A DNA stretch of 64,000 nucleotides. Source: Spirochaetales bacterium. Its GTDB lineage: Bacteria > Spirochaetota > Spirochaetia > ARS1246. The stretch is taken from contig NZCE01000012.1 in NCBI GenBank assembly GCA_002688185.1, forward strand, positions 23,427 to 87,426, given 5' to 3'. The notes beneath the pieces were generated by a model. It saw nothing but the letters and a program-made list of their open reading frames with translations. It had not been told where the DNA came from and ran no database searches. Positions within the stretch are counted from its first letter, which is position 1. Every line of letters starts with the position of its first letter. This document shows, in pieces, positions 1 through 8,101 of this stretch. Made by a program: the position numbers and the translations under genes.

Positions 1-917
1 CCGGCTCGTCGCATGGCTGTAAGCGACTCCATCATTGCCCGCTCTTCATCGATCCAGCCCCGTGCGCCCGCGGCCTTAATACAGGCAAACTCCCCGCTCA
101 CGTTATATGCGGCTACCGGCAGATTAAAACGGTCTTTAACCCGCCAGATAATATCAAGGTAGGCGAGGGCGGGCTTGACCATCACAATGTCCGCACCCTC
201 CTCGATATCCAGGGCAACCTCCCGGAGGGCCTCGACGCCATTGGCGGGATCCATCTGATAGCCGCGTCTGTCGCCGAATTGGGGAGCAGATCCTGCGGCG
301 TCCCTGAAAGGACCATAGAAGCTCGATGCATATTTGGCCGCGTAAGACATTATCGGGATGTGGGCAAGTCCATTCTCGTCGAGAACCGTCCGGATTGCGC
401 CGACTCTCCCATCCATCATGTCCGAAGGCGCAACCATATCGGCTCCTGCTTGGGCGTGGGAAAGAGCCTGTTTTGCCAGAAGCCCAAGGGTTTGGTCGTT
501 GTCTACATCATTGTTCACAATCACGCCGCAGTGGCCGTGGGAGGTATATTCGCAGAGGCAAACATCGGTAATTACCAGGAGCTCAGGGACGTTGTGTTTG
601 ACCTCTCGAATTGCCGTTTGGATAATACCGTCCTCCGACCATGACTCCGATCCCGTTTGATCCTTCTCATTCGGGATACCAAAGAGTATGACCGCCGGAA
701 CACCCACTCCCGCCGCGGATTTGCAGGCATCCTTCAGCTTATCAACGGATAGTTGGTAGTTCCCTGGCATCGACGGTATTTCGTTTTGTACTTTTTTGCC
801 CGGGCAGACAAACAGGGGCAGAATAAAATTATCCACCGACAGGCGAGTTTCTCTGACAAGTCTCCGAAATGCTTCGTTCTGTCTCAGCCGTCTTGGTCTT
901 GTGATTGGAAATGCCAT
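1..917 (-). CDS. hemB: Delta-aminolevulinic acid dehydratase (porphobilinogen synthase), 3' end beyond window
   Basis: Condenses two 5-aminolevulinate molecules to porphobilinogen in the cytoplasm. About 305 residues are visible; the family is usually about 325, so only a short C-terminal piece lies outside the window. The two active-site lysines are visible, K195 (MSYAAKY) and K248 (MVKPALAY). The cysteine cluster C120, C122 and C130 in [14 protein letters not shown] marks a zinc-type enzyme. The ATG at 917 is preceded by a strong GAGGGGG ribosome site and lies 12 bp after the stop of the radical SAM gene, so it is the last visible gene of the tetrapyrrole operon. There is no in-frame stop before the window edge. 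The family call is very secure. Confidence 0.96.
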   Translation of the reverse strand, partial: MAFPITRPRRLRQNEAFRRLVRETRLSVDNFILPLFVCPGKKVQNEIPSMPGNYQLSVDKLKDACKSAAGVGVPAVILFGIPNEKDQTGSESWSEDGIIQTAIREVKHNVPELLVITDVCLCEYTSHGHCGVIVNNDVDNDQTLGLLAKQALSHAQAGADMVAPSDMMDGRVGAIRTVLDENGLAHIPIMSYAAKYASSFYGPFRDAAGSAPQFGDRRGYQMDPANGVEALREVALDIEEGADIVMVKPALAYLDIIWRVKDRFNLPVAAYNVSGEFACIKAAGARGWIDEERAMMESLTAMRRA

Positions 918-929
918 GGTATTTCCCCC

Positions 930-2114
930 TCAGGCTATGCCGATTTCTTGATCGGTGAGGTAGCACGCCGGATCCGCTTTCCAGAGGTCACCCGTTACCG
1001 CCTCCGCACGCACCCTGAAGTTGCCTCCACATATGTCCAGATGTTTACACTCTGCGCATCTGCCTTTTACGTGGGGGCGCTTGTCCTTCAGTTTTGCCAT
1101 GAGAGGATTTGCGGTGTCGGTCCAAATCTCACCGAACGGTCGCTCGGTTACGTTGCCAAATGAATAGTGGCGCCAGAACTGGTCGGCGTGTACGGCGCCG
1201 TCCCAACTCACACACCCTATTCCGTTGCCGGTGCTGTTGCCGCCGTTCATCCGGAGAAGACTGAGCACGTTTTTCGCCTTTGCCGGGTTCTCTTTTTGCA
1301 GACGCAGATAGATGTACACGCCGTCGGCATGGTTGTCCACGGTGAGTACCTCTTTGGTCGCGCCATTCTCAAAAAGGGTGTTGGTCCGATCAATAATGAG
1401 ATCTACCGTGGCCCGGGTTTCGTCGTGGCTCAGGTCTTCCTGAATAAGCTTGCTTCCCCGTCCTACATATACTAGGTGGTAAAAGCAGACGCGGGGGATT
1501 TCGTGCTCCTCGAGTAGGTCAAATATACCCGGGATATCCTGTGCATTTCTCTTGTTGATTGTGAATCTGAGCCCCACCTTTATGCCCGCCTCCTGGCAGT
1601 TGTGAAGCCCTGTTATTGCATCGTCAAACGAACCGGAAACGGCGCGAAACTTATCATGGGTTTCCTTTAATCCATCGAGGCTGATCCCTACGTAAGAAAG
1701 CTGCATTTTGTGCAGCGTAGCGGCAAGTTCCTTGGTGATGAGTGTTCCATTTGTTGAGAGCACCGCCCGCATGCCCCGACCCCTCGCGTGTTCTATGAGT
1801 GCCAGAATGTCCGGTCTCATGAGGGGCTCGCCGCCGGAGAAAAGGATAACCGGTGACCCAAAGTCGGCTAGATCGTCTAACAGCGCCTTTCCCTGTTCGG
1901 TAGATAGCTCACCGTCATACTCCTGGTTTTTTGAGTGGGAGTAGCAATGGACGCAACGGAGGTTGCAGCGACGACCCACATTCCAGACTACTACCGGTTT
2001 TTTATCCTTTGAAAATTGGAGAAGATGCGACGGCATTTTTTTTGATGACCGGCCGTACCTAAGGGGGTCCGACGGCTCAACCGTTCCGCAGTAAAGCTTG
2101 GATATACCTATCAT
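930..2114 (-). CDS. Radical SAM/SPASM protein of the NirJ/AhbC/AhbD type
   Basis: A 394-residue radical SAM enzyme. The [4Fe-4S]-SAM motif CxxxCxxC is at C50, C54 and C57 (RRCNLRCVHCY). A SPASM-like C-terminus has further cysteines (CVSWDG, CAECKHLDICGG). The ATG at 2114 overlaps the cobA-hemD stop as ATGA and has AGGAA upstream; a longer reading frame to 2243 would lie inside the preceding gene. Proteins of this family make haem d1 (NirJ) or convert didecarboxysirohaem to Fe-coproporphyrin and haem (AhbC, AhbD). Placement in an operon for sirohaem synthesis supports a modified-tetrapyrrole role. The ahbAB/nirDLGH decarboxylase genes are not in the window, so which of the three reactions it performs cannot be decided here. 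Confidence 0.85.
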   Translation of the reverse strand: MIGISKLYCGTVEPSDPLRYGRSSKKMPSHLLQFSKDKKPVVVWNVGRRCNLRCVHCYSHSKNQEYDGELSTEQGKALLDDLADFGSPVILFSGGEPLMRPDILALIEHARGRGMRAVLSTNGTLITKELAATLHKMQLSYVGISLDGLKETHDKFRAVSGSFDDAITGLHNCQEAGIKVGLRFTINKRNAQDIPGIFDLLEEHEIPRVCFYHLVYVGRGSKLIQEDLSHDETRATVDLIIDRTNTLFENGATKEVLTVDNHADGVYIYLRLQKENPAKAKNVLSLLRMNGGNSTGNGIGCVSWDGAVHADQFWRHYSFGNVTERPFGEIWTDTANPLMAKLKDKRPHVKGRCAECKHLDICGGNFRVRAEAVTGDLWKADPACYLTDQEIGIA

Positions 2115-3649
2115 GATGATTCCTTTCTTAAAAAAAATTGCTCTATGCTGTCTGCAAGCTCGTGTATCGACGGCCGCGTTGGTTCGACACAGATGGTGAT
2201 TCCCTCCCTTGCCGCAGTCGCGGCGGTCACCGGTCCAATACATGCACCCCCTAGTCGAGGGATCAAATCCTCACGACCATGGGCCCGTAAGATGCTCAAC
2301 GTATTTTTAACCGTTGATGAGCTGGTAAAGGTAACGATATCCGGCGGACCGGAAAACGCCTCGTCTATCTGATCCGCCGTGTACTCTGGGGTGCGATTGG
2401 CATAGATAGGGATCATATGCGGTTGCGCGCCTTTTTTTGATAATCCTTCAAACACAACGCCACGTGATAGCTCGGATCCGGGAATCAACACCCGCATGCC
2501 ATCCACGCCGATATTTGCCGAAGTAAACGCTTCGAGCAAGCCTTCCGAGGTCTGTCTCTCCGGGATCAGATCCGGGATGATCCCCCGTTCGCCCAGCCTC
2601 TTGGCCGTTTCAGATCCGATTGAAGCTATCATTACACCGGATAGCCATCGGCTATCCTTTCCTTGATTTGCCAGTTCGGACATAAAAATCCTCACGCTGT
2701 GTTTTGAGGTAAAAACGATCCAGGCGTAGTCACCAACTCTTGAGATCGCAGCGCGTAATTCACCGAGATCCTCAAAGGGAATTATCTCGATTGTCGGAAA
2801 CTCCACTACAGCGGCGCCTCGCCTTTTTAGCTCGCGGGAAAGTGAGGACGCCGAATCTCGACTTCTGGTTACGACCACACGCCTACCGGACAGTGGTCGA
2901 TTATCAAACCACCTGAGCTGCTCACGGAGTGCGACCACTTTTCCGACTACAATAATTGCCGGAGAGGAGATCCCCTCCGATGCGCATTTCTCAACGATTG
3001 ATTGGAGTGTTCCCTGCGCGGTTTTTTGATGGTTCAGCGTACCCCATTGGATCACCGCGGTCGGAGTGTCCCCCGGGCGCCCGTGCGCGGTCAACCTGTC
3101 AACGATTTTTGGCAAATTTCGCACGCCCATATAAAATGTCAATGTTCCTGTGCTCCGCCCGAGCAGCTCCCAATTAATGTCGGAATCCTGTTTGCCGGCC
3201 GTTTCATGACCCGTAATCAAGCTTGCCTCCGAGGAAACACCACGGTGGGTTAGCGGAATCCCGGCGTATGCTAAACCTGCAACAGCCGCGGTAACACCCG
3301 GGACTATTTCAAACTTGATTCCTTTCCCGAGGAGTGCCATCGCCTCTTCCCCACCCCTGCCGAACACGAAGGGATCGCCGCCCTTGAGCCTTACTACGTA
3401 TTGATTCTCAAAGGCCTCTCTCACGAGTATTTCGTTGATCTGGTCTTGAGAGTACGCATGCCGCCCTGCCTGCTTGCCGACGTAAATGCATTTGCAGTCC
3501 GGCTTGCAGTGGCACAAAAGCTCATCATTTGAGAGATAGTCGTATACAACGGCATCGGCCCGAGACAGACAATCCATGCCGTAAACTGATATCAGGCCCG
3601 GATCTCCGGGCCCGGCTCCCACCAGAGAAACCTTTCCCCTATGCTTCAT
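2111..3649 (-). CDS. Fused uroporphyrinogen-III C-methyltransferase / uroporphyrinogen-III synthase (CobA-HemD)
   Basis: A bifunctional 512-residue protein. Residues about 5-245 are an SAM-dependent uroporphyrinogen-III methyltransferase (VGAGPGDPGL near the N-terminus, VRLKGGDPFVFGRGGEE, and GITAA-like VPGVTAAVAG). Residues about 255-505 are the HemD cyclase domain (RRVVVTRSRD start, FTSSSTVKN near the end). The fusion would close hydroxymethylbilane to uroporphyrinogen III and methylate it to precorrin-2. The ATG at 3649 is chosen; a TTG codon directly before it (3652) is an alternative. It overlaps the end of the TetR gene by 11 bp and the radical SAM start by 4 bp, showing translational coupling. 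The same fusion is known in clostridia and other anaerobes. Confidence 0.95.
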   Translation of the reverse strand: MKHRGKVSLVGAGPGDPGLISVYGMDCLSRADAVVYDYLSNDELLCHCKPDCKCIYVGKQAGRHAYSQDQINEILVREAFENQYVVRLKGGDPFVFGRGGEEAMALLGKGIKFEIVPGVTAAVAGLAYAGIPLTHRGVSSEASLITGHETAGKQDSDINWELLGRSTGTLTFYMGVRNLPKIVDRLTAHGRPGDTPTAVIQWGTLNHQKTAQGTLQSIVEKCASEGISSPAIIVVGKVVALREQLRWFDNRPLSGRRVVVTRSRDSASSLSRELKRRGAAVVEFPTIEIIPFEDLGELRAAISRVGDYAWIVFTSKHSVRIFMSELANQGKDSRWLSGVMIASIGSETAKRLGERGIIPDLIPERQTSEGLLEAFTSANIGVDGMRVLIPGSELSRGVVFEGLSKKGAQPHMIPIYANRTPEYTADQIDEAFSGPPDIVTFTSSSTVKNTLSILRAHGREDLIPRLGGACIGPVTAATAAREGITICVEPTRPSIHELADSIEQFFLRKESS

Positions 3650-4301
3650 CAACGGGCTCTTTTATGTGGCGGTATTCGTCGTAAACCGGACTCGAGCTGA
3701 CATTTCCCCTGCTGATCCCTTTGAGCAGTACTTCGAGTAAGGCGTCGACAGATTTTTCGCGTTTATAGATGTCCTTTGGGCTTTTTTTGAGGGCATCGGT
3801 CATGCCGAGAATCAGATAGGCGACGAGCTCATGATCGATATCTTCCCGCAGCACGCCTTCGGTTTCGCCCTGCTCGAGGATCTCTCTCACAAGCCGATAG
3901 ATCCGCTCTTTTAGCTCGTATAAACCCGCGTCATCGGTGCTGTCTATGCCTCCTTCTTCCTTCTTCCACAGCCTGTAGAAAAACGGATGTTTTGTCATGA
4001 ACTTGTGGATGTGAATCACAAAGCTCCGGAGATTTTTTACCGTATCTTCACGCCCGCTATACGCTTTCTCCAAAATCTCGATGAGATGCTCCAACCGGTA
4101 CCGAATAATTGAACGGTAGAGATCCTCTTTTGACGCGAAATAAATATAGATCGTGCCCTTCCCCACGCCTGCGCTCTGCGCGATTTCTTCCATACAAACG
4201 TGCTGATAGTCTTTGTCGGCAAACAGCTTGCAGGCTGTTGAGATGATGAGCTCGAGCTTCCTGGCTTTTTTTTCAGATGTTGCCGGTACGTACGATTTCA
4301 A
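3639..4301 (-). CDS. TetR/AcrR-family transcriptional regulator inside the tetrapyrrole operon
   Basis: A 220-residue regulator with an N-terminal TetR helix-turn-helix at about residues 15-62 (GVGKGTIYIYFASKEDLY is the recognition-helix signature) and a variable C-terminal ligand domain. Its start overlaps the end of hemC by 29 bp and its end overlaps cobA-hemD by 11 bp, so it is co-transcribed in the middle of the pathway genes. The probable operator is the perfect palindrome at 7921-7940 in the operon promoter, which implies autoregulation and control of the whole operon. The ligand is unknown; a tetrapyrrole intermediate or haem would be logical, but that is inference. Confidence 0.93.
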   Translation of the reverse strand: MKSYVPATSEKKARKLELIISTACKLFADKDYQHVCMEEIAQSAGVGKGTIYIYFASKEDLYRSIIRYRLEHLIEILEKAYSGREDTVKNLRSFVIHIHKFMTKHPFFYRLWKKEEGGIDSTDDAGLYELKERIYRLVREILEQGETEGVLREDIDHELVAYLILGMTDALKKSPKDIYKREKSVDALLEVLLKGISRGNVSSSPVYDEYRHIKEPVDEA

Positions 4302-5211
4302 GAATCTCTCTCCCTCCGCTCGCTAGTATTTCACCGGCCAACTTTTTCCCCAGATCGGCGGCTTGGTCGGCCGGTCCCCGCAAAAATCTTCTCACCAAAC
4401 GTGTGCCGTCGACGTCGGCCACAAGCCCGGTTATTTCCATAGTTGCTTTGTCAAGAGCTGCGTGGCACCCGACGGGTATCCGGCAACCGCCCTCGACTTC
4501 ACGTAGAAAAGAACGCTCGCCGGCGGCCGCCAGCCAGGTTGCCTTGTGATTCAAATATGCTACTATGTCTATCGTCGTTTTGTCGTCGCCGCGCACCTCG
4601 AGGCCAATGATGCCCTGAGTGGGAGCCGGAAGCATTGTATCCAAACGTAAATATTCAGTTATTGACGATTCAAAGCCGGCACGGTGAAGCCCGGCCGCGG
4701 CTAGAATTATTCCGTCGCAATGCCCTTGAAATAATTTCCTGATCCGAGTATCGATATTTCCTCTTATATCGACGGCAACCGCACCGGGATTAATTCGGCA
4801 AAGCTGGGCCTTTCTTCGCAGACTCGACGTCCCGACTGTATCTCCTTTTTCCAGCTCTTCTAAGAGTCTACCGTCCTCGCTCAGAAACGCATCGCGGGGA
4901 TCGGCTCTCTCTAGTACTCCCGCGATGGCGAGGCCCTCGTCGATCTCCGACGGCACGTCCTTAAGACTGTGCACAGCTATGTCGATCTCACCGGATTGCA
5001 GAGCCGATTCGAGCTCACTGGTAAAGATCCCGGTTCCACCTACCTGACTGAGAGGAACATCGGTAACCGAGTCGCCCTTTGTGGTATACGTGGCCACTTT
5101 CACCAGAAGATCCGGGCAGGAGGCTGCCAGTACTTCCCGCACGATCTCTACTTGGGCCAAAGCCAGCTTGCTGCCGCGGGAACCAAGTACGATTGCTCTT
5201 TTGACGGTCAC
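4273..5211 (-). CDS. hemC: Hydroxymethylbilane synthase (porphobilinogen deaminase)
   Basis: A 312-residue enzyme that polymerises four porphobilinogens to hydroxymethylbilane. Visible signatures: GSRGSKLALAQ at the N-terminus, catalytic Asp85 in HSLKDVP, VGTSSLRRKAQL, DIRGNIDTR, and the dipyrromethane-cofactor cysteine C243 in EGGCRIPVG. Length is normal for the family. The start is GTG at 5211, overlapping the hemA stop by 4 bp (GTGA). It lies between hemA and the tetR gene, and the end overlaps tetR by 29 bp. Confidence 0.97.
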   Translation of the reverse strand: MTVKRAIVLGSRGSKLALAQVEIVREVLAASCPDLLVKVATYTTKGDSVTDVPLSQVGGTGIFTSELESALQSGEIDIAVHSLKDVPSEIDEGLAIAGVLERADPRDAFLSEDGRLLEELEKGDTVGTSSLRRKAQLCRINPGAVAVDIRGNIDTRIRKLFQGHCDGIILAAAGLHRAGFESSITEYLRLDTMLPAPTQGIIGLEVRGDDKTTIDIVAYLNHKATWLAAAGERSFLREVEGGCRIPVGCHAALDKATMEITGLVADVDGTRLVRRFLRGPADQAADLGKKLAGEILASGGREILEIVRTGNI

Positions 5212-6470
5212 GAATCATCCTCGAGCTCAAACAGCTTTTTGACCAGCTCAACATATTCGGGATTTTCCCCATTAGCTGCTAGGAGCTTGAGATTCTTGAT
5301 AAGCATGCCGAAATATTTTCCCTTGAGAAAGGTTCCGTATTCAGCGACGCGATGGAACTCCGGCTCCGGTAGGCGATTCTCAAGGCGCTTGAGCTCGGTA
5401 TCGTTTACCCCGTCAAACTTTTTTTTGAGTGCTGCGATGGTAGGCCCAAGTTGAAGGCCCTGCAACCATTTTTCAAAATCAAGCTGAAGCTCCGTGACAA
5501 TTGCTTCCGCCTTGGTTATCTCGGCGCGGCGTTTTTCCCGGTTCCTGGCCACCACGATTTCTAGATCGTCGATATCATAGAGAAAAGCATTATCGAGGTC
5601 CCTGATTTCATATTCGATGTTTCTCGGCACTGAGAGATCGATGAGGAAAATAGGCCTATTCTTGCGTTGTCTCATTACCCGTTTCATGATTCCGGTAAGG
5701 ATTATCGGTTCCTTTGATGAGGTCGAGGTAATGATGATGTCGTGCTGAACCAGAAACTCTGTGAGATCTACCAATCTACCAGGCTTTGCGTTATAGCTTG
5801 AGGAAAGCTCGACCGCGCGGTCGTAGGACCGATTTGCTATGGTGACTCGGCTGCCGCCCCGCTCCTTCAGGCTTTTCAACACTAACTCCCCTGTCTCGCC
5901 GGCGCCTACGAGGAGAAGCGGGTGGTCACGCAAGTTCTCAAAGATTTTTCCGCAGAGCTCCACGGCCGCATAGCTGATTGAGGATGCGCTCTCGTTGATA
6001 GCAGTTTCCGCTCGGACTCGCTTGCCGGTTTCCATGGCGCGGTGAAACAGCCGGTTGAGTACAACTCCGGTGAATCCGCCTTGGGTGCTATTCCTGTATG
6101 CTTCCCTTACCTGGCCAAGTATTTGATTCTCCCCGAGTACCATGGAGTCGAGGCCGCTTGCGACTTTTAGCAGATGAGCTATGGCTCCCTCATTCATGTA
6201 AAAGTAGAAGTAGTCCCACAGGCCTTCTGGATTGCCGGCATTGCCAATAACGGCATTGATAAAGCTATTGCGCAAACTGGCGGCACATTCCTTTTTTGAG
6301 ACGAAATAGATTTCCGAGCGATTGCATGTCGACAACAGCACGATCTCAGATAGAGATTCTTCCTGTTTGAGCCCGGCTGAGAGAGGCAATACGCGGTCGG
6401 GATCTATTGAAAAACGCTCCCTGATCTCTACCGGTGCGGCCTCGTGATTTATCCCAATAACGCCGATCAT
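5208..6470 (-). CDS. hemA: Glutamyl-tRNA reductase
   Basis: A 420-residue enzyme that reduces glutamyl-tRNA to glutamate-1-semialdehyde, the first committed step of the C5 route to tetrapyrroles. The N-terminal catalytic region has the nucleophile C49 in STCNRSE, followed by the tRNA-interacting GLDSMVLGENQILGQV segment and a Rossmann NADPH site (LLVGAGETG, near residue 185). The C-terminal helical dimerisation domain is present. The ATG at 6470 overlaps the stop of the precorrin-2 dehydrogenase gene as ATGA. With hemC and hemB nearby, the organism makes aminolevulinate from glutamate rather than from glycine; hemL is not in the window. Confidence 0.97.
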   Translation of the reverse strand: MIGVIGINHEAAPVEIRERFSIDPDRVLPLSAGLKQEESLSEIVLLSTCNRSEIYFVSKKECAASLRNSFINAVIGNAGNPEGLWDYFYFYMNEGAIAHLLKVASGLDSMVLGENQILGQVREAYRNSTQGGFTGVVLNRLFHRAMETGKRVRAETAINESASSISYAAVELCGKIFENLRDHPLLLVGAGETGELVLKSLKERGGSRVTIANRSYDRAVELSSSYNAKPGRLVDLTEFLVQHDIIITSTSSKEPIILTGIMKRVMRQRKNRPIFLIDLSVPRNIEYEIRDLDNAFLYDIDDLEIVVARNREKRRAEITKAEAIVTELQLDFEKWLQGLQLGPTIAALKKKFDGVNDTELKRLENRLPEPEFHRVAEYGTFLKGKYFGMLIKNLKLLAANGENPEYVELVKKLFELEDDS

Positions 6471-7063
6471 GCTTGCTCGATTCTCCTCATGATTTCCGCA
6501 ATTCGAGCCGCCAACGCCCTTCTGACATCCTCATGCCGGGCCTCGCCGGTTTTGCACGACGACTGAATTGCACGTTTTCTCTCCTCTCCAAGAGTCCCAA
6601 GGTCCTCGTCCAAACCCGGATACAGTATGCGCTCCAGAAACTTCCTGAGTCGCTTTGCGAATAGCGGCGCCTTTCCGGAAGTTGAAATTGCGACTTGAAG
6701 ATCTCCTCTTTTGACGATGGAAGGCACGTAAAAGTCACAGTGTTCCGGATCATCCACGACATTTGCCAGGATCCTTGCATTTTGTGCGTCACGAAATATC
6801 CGGTGATTCACCTGGGCGGAATCTGTTGCGGCGATCACAACCGCGCAGCTCGTGAGGTCTTCGCTCCGGTATGGACGCTCATTGCTCGCGATTTTTCCGG
6901 TGCCGGTCATATCCCGTAATGCTGTTTCGAGTCTCGGCGCAATCACGGTTACCCTCGCTCCTGCGGCGAGCAAACCATGGACCTTTCTCAGTGCAACTTT
7001 GCCACCACCGACCACCAGACACTCTTTATCTTTCAGCTTAAGGAATACCGGATACATTGCCAT
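6467..7063 (-). CDS. Precorrin-2 dehydrogenase / sirohydrochlorin ferrochelatase (Met8/CysG N-terminal type)
   Basis: A 198-residue single-domain protein with the NAD site VVGGGKVALRK (about 17-28) and the conserved aspartate region NVVDDPEHCDFYVPS (D104/D105), the catalytic acid region in CysG and Met8. It oxidises precorrin-2 to sirohydrochlorin and may insert iron to give sirohaem. The methyltransferase half of CysG is absent, because in this operon it is supplied by the CobA-HemD fusion. The ATG at 7063 lies 4 bp after the CcsA-like stop; a second in-frame ATG at 7057 is possible. The end overlaps hemA by 4 bp. Confidence 0.93.
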   Translation of the reverse strand: MAMYPVFLKLKDKECLVVGGGKVALRKVHGLLAAGARVTVIAPRLETALRDMTGTGKIASNERPYRSEDLTSCAVVIAATDSAQVNHRIFRDAQNARILANVVDDPEHCDFYVPSIVKRGDLQVAISTSGKAPLFAKRLRKFLERILYPGLDEDLGTLGEERKRAIQSSCKTGEARHEDVRRALAARIAEIMRRIEQA

Positions 7064-7067
7064 CGAG

Positions 7068-7880
7068 CTAAAACCTATGCACCGAAAACTGAGTTAGTAT
7101 TTCTACAAGAAAGATCAGTACGATGAGAAAGAAACCCACCAGAGAAATGTAGCTCATCTTCCTCCCGCTCCATTTGACGACGTAACGCAGAATTATGCTG
7201 GCAAGAAAAATGATCCAGAGAACCACGGAGAGGAATATCTTTGGGTCGAAAAGAGGGAAGGTTCTCCAAATAACTATAGCCATGTATGTGCCGCCGGCGA
7301 TACCAATGCTCAACAGAACAAATCCGATGAGCACGCAAATACTATTCAGACGATCGAGAACCTCGAGAGGTGGTAGCCGGTCGAAGGCAATATCGAATTT
7401 CTTTCGTTTGAGCTCCGAGAAAAGATGCAAATACAGGATGCCGAGGATCATCGAATAGATAAAAAAAGCGTAGCCGGAAACCGATGAAATGGTGTGAATA
7501 CCGAATACGGGCATGCGGATGATGCTGCTGTCCAAAACATTCATCCTGTAGCCTATGGATGAGATGAGCTGAAAGATAAATACGATAGGAAAAACGAACG
7601 AACCAAGGGCCTTTTTATGGATGCGAAACTCAATTATGAGATAGCCAAGGGCGAGGGCGAACGAAAGTACGCTCATGGCCTCAAACACCGTGGTAAGGGG
7701 CATCCGGTGAACACGGACACCCTCCCAAATGAGAAGGGCAACGTGCAGACCGATTCCGGAAAACAACGCCCAACGAGCTACCGTTGACGAGCGCTCCGCC
7801 GAGGTGAAAAAAAAGATGATATACTGTACGGCCGTCAAAAGATATTGTGCCGTCAGCAGAAAATTTAGCCAGAAAAACAT
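7068..7880 (-). CDS. CcsA/HemX-like integral membrane protein (cytochrome c assembly family)
   Basis: A 270-residue protein with about eight hydrophobic segments throughout (for example LLIWEGVRVHR bounded by membrane helices, and VLLSIGIAGGTYMAIVIW). The pattern, with histidines near helix ends, resembles the CcsA/CcmC/HemX family that binds or handles haem at the membrane. HemX next to hemA is a recurrent arrangement, where it influences HemA level. It is the first gene of the operon. The ATG at 7880 is used; a TTG codon directly before it (7883) is an alternative. Whether it acts in cytochrome c maturation or as a HemA regulator cannot be told from sequence. Confidence 0.82.
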   Translation of the reverse strand: MFFWLNFLLTAQYLLTAVQYIIFFFTSAERSSTVARWALFSGIGLHVALLIWEGVRVHRMPLTTVFEAMSVLSFALALGYLIIEFRIHKKALGSFVFPIVFIFQLISSIGYRMNVLDSSIIRMPVFGIHTISSVSGYAFFIYSMILGILYLHLFSELKRKKFDIAFDRLPPLEVLDRLNSICVLIGFVLLSIGIAGGTYMAIVIWRTFPLFDPKIFLSVVLWIIFLASIILRYVVKWSGRKMSYISLVGFFLIVLIFLVEILTQFSVHRF

Positions 7881-7915
7881 CAATGCATCTACAGATAATT
7901 GTATTTGAGACCGGC

Positions 7916-7945
7916 ATTATAGAACTGACCGGTCAGTTCTGGACT
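7916..7945 (-). promoter_or_regulatory. Promoter of the tetrapyrrole operon with a perfect palindromic operator
   Basis: On the minus strand a consensus -10 TATAAT lies at 7921-7916. Directly upstream, 7921-7940 reads AGAACTGACCGGTCAGTTCT, a perfect 20-bp palindrome with the TGACC/GGTCA half-sites typical of TetR-family operators. The palindrome fills the spacer between the -10 and a poor -35 (around 7939-7945), so a bound repressor would block RNA polymerase. The first start codon is 36 bp downstream of the -10. The likely ligand protein is the TetR gene at 3639-4301 in the same operon. Confidence 0.8.
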
Positions 7946-7951
7946 ATACCA

Positions 7952-7967
7952 TACGGTGCAAACCGTA
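7952..7967. promoter_or_regulatory. Second inverted repeat upstream of the tetrapyrrole promoter
   Basis: TACGGT-GCAA-ACCGTA is a 6-bp perfect inverted repeat with a 4-bp spacer, about 12 bp upstream of the palindromic operator. Its position just upstream of the -35 region suits an activator or a second repressor. On the plus strand a short AGCAA...TTGCT stem and a run of seven T follow, so a small plus-strand terminator is the alternative, although no plus-strand gene ends here. No regulator is assigned. Confidence 0.4.
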
Positions 7968-8101
7968 GCAAGGTTTTTGCTGGGTTTTTTTGAGGTGTGA
8001 CGAAATCGAGAAAACTATTTAGGGCTCCGGATAGAAGCCGCTGCAAGAAAGCGAAGACCGAGCCAACTCCAATTCATCGATTGTCAAGTTGAGCTCAATT
8101 G

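Noticed and set aside
2115..2243. Extended N-terminus of the radical SAM protein
   Set aside because: It lies entirely within cobA-hemD, and the ATGA overlap at 2111-2114 gives a better start.
7968..7990. Plus-strand terminator formed by AGCAA...TTGCT and a T run
   Set aside because: No plus-strand gene ends upstream; the short stem is weak and lies next to the hem promoter.
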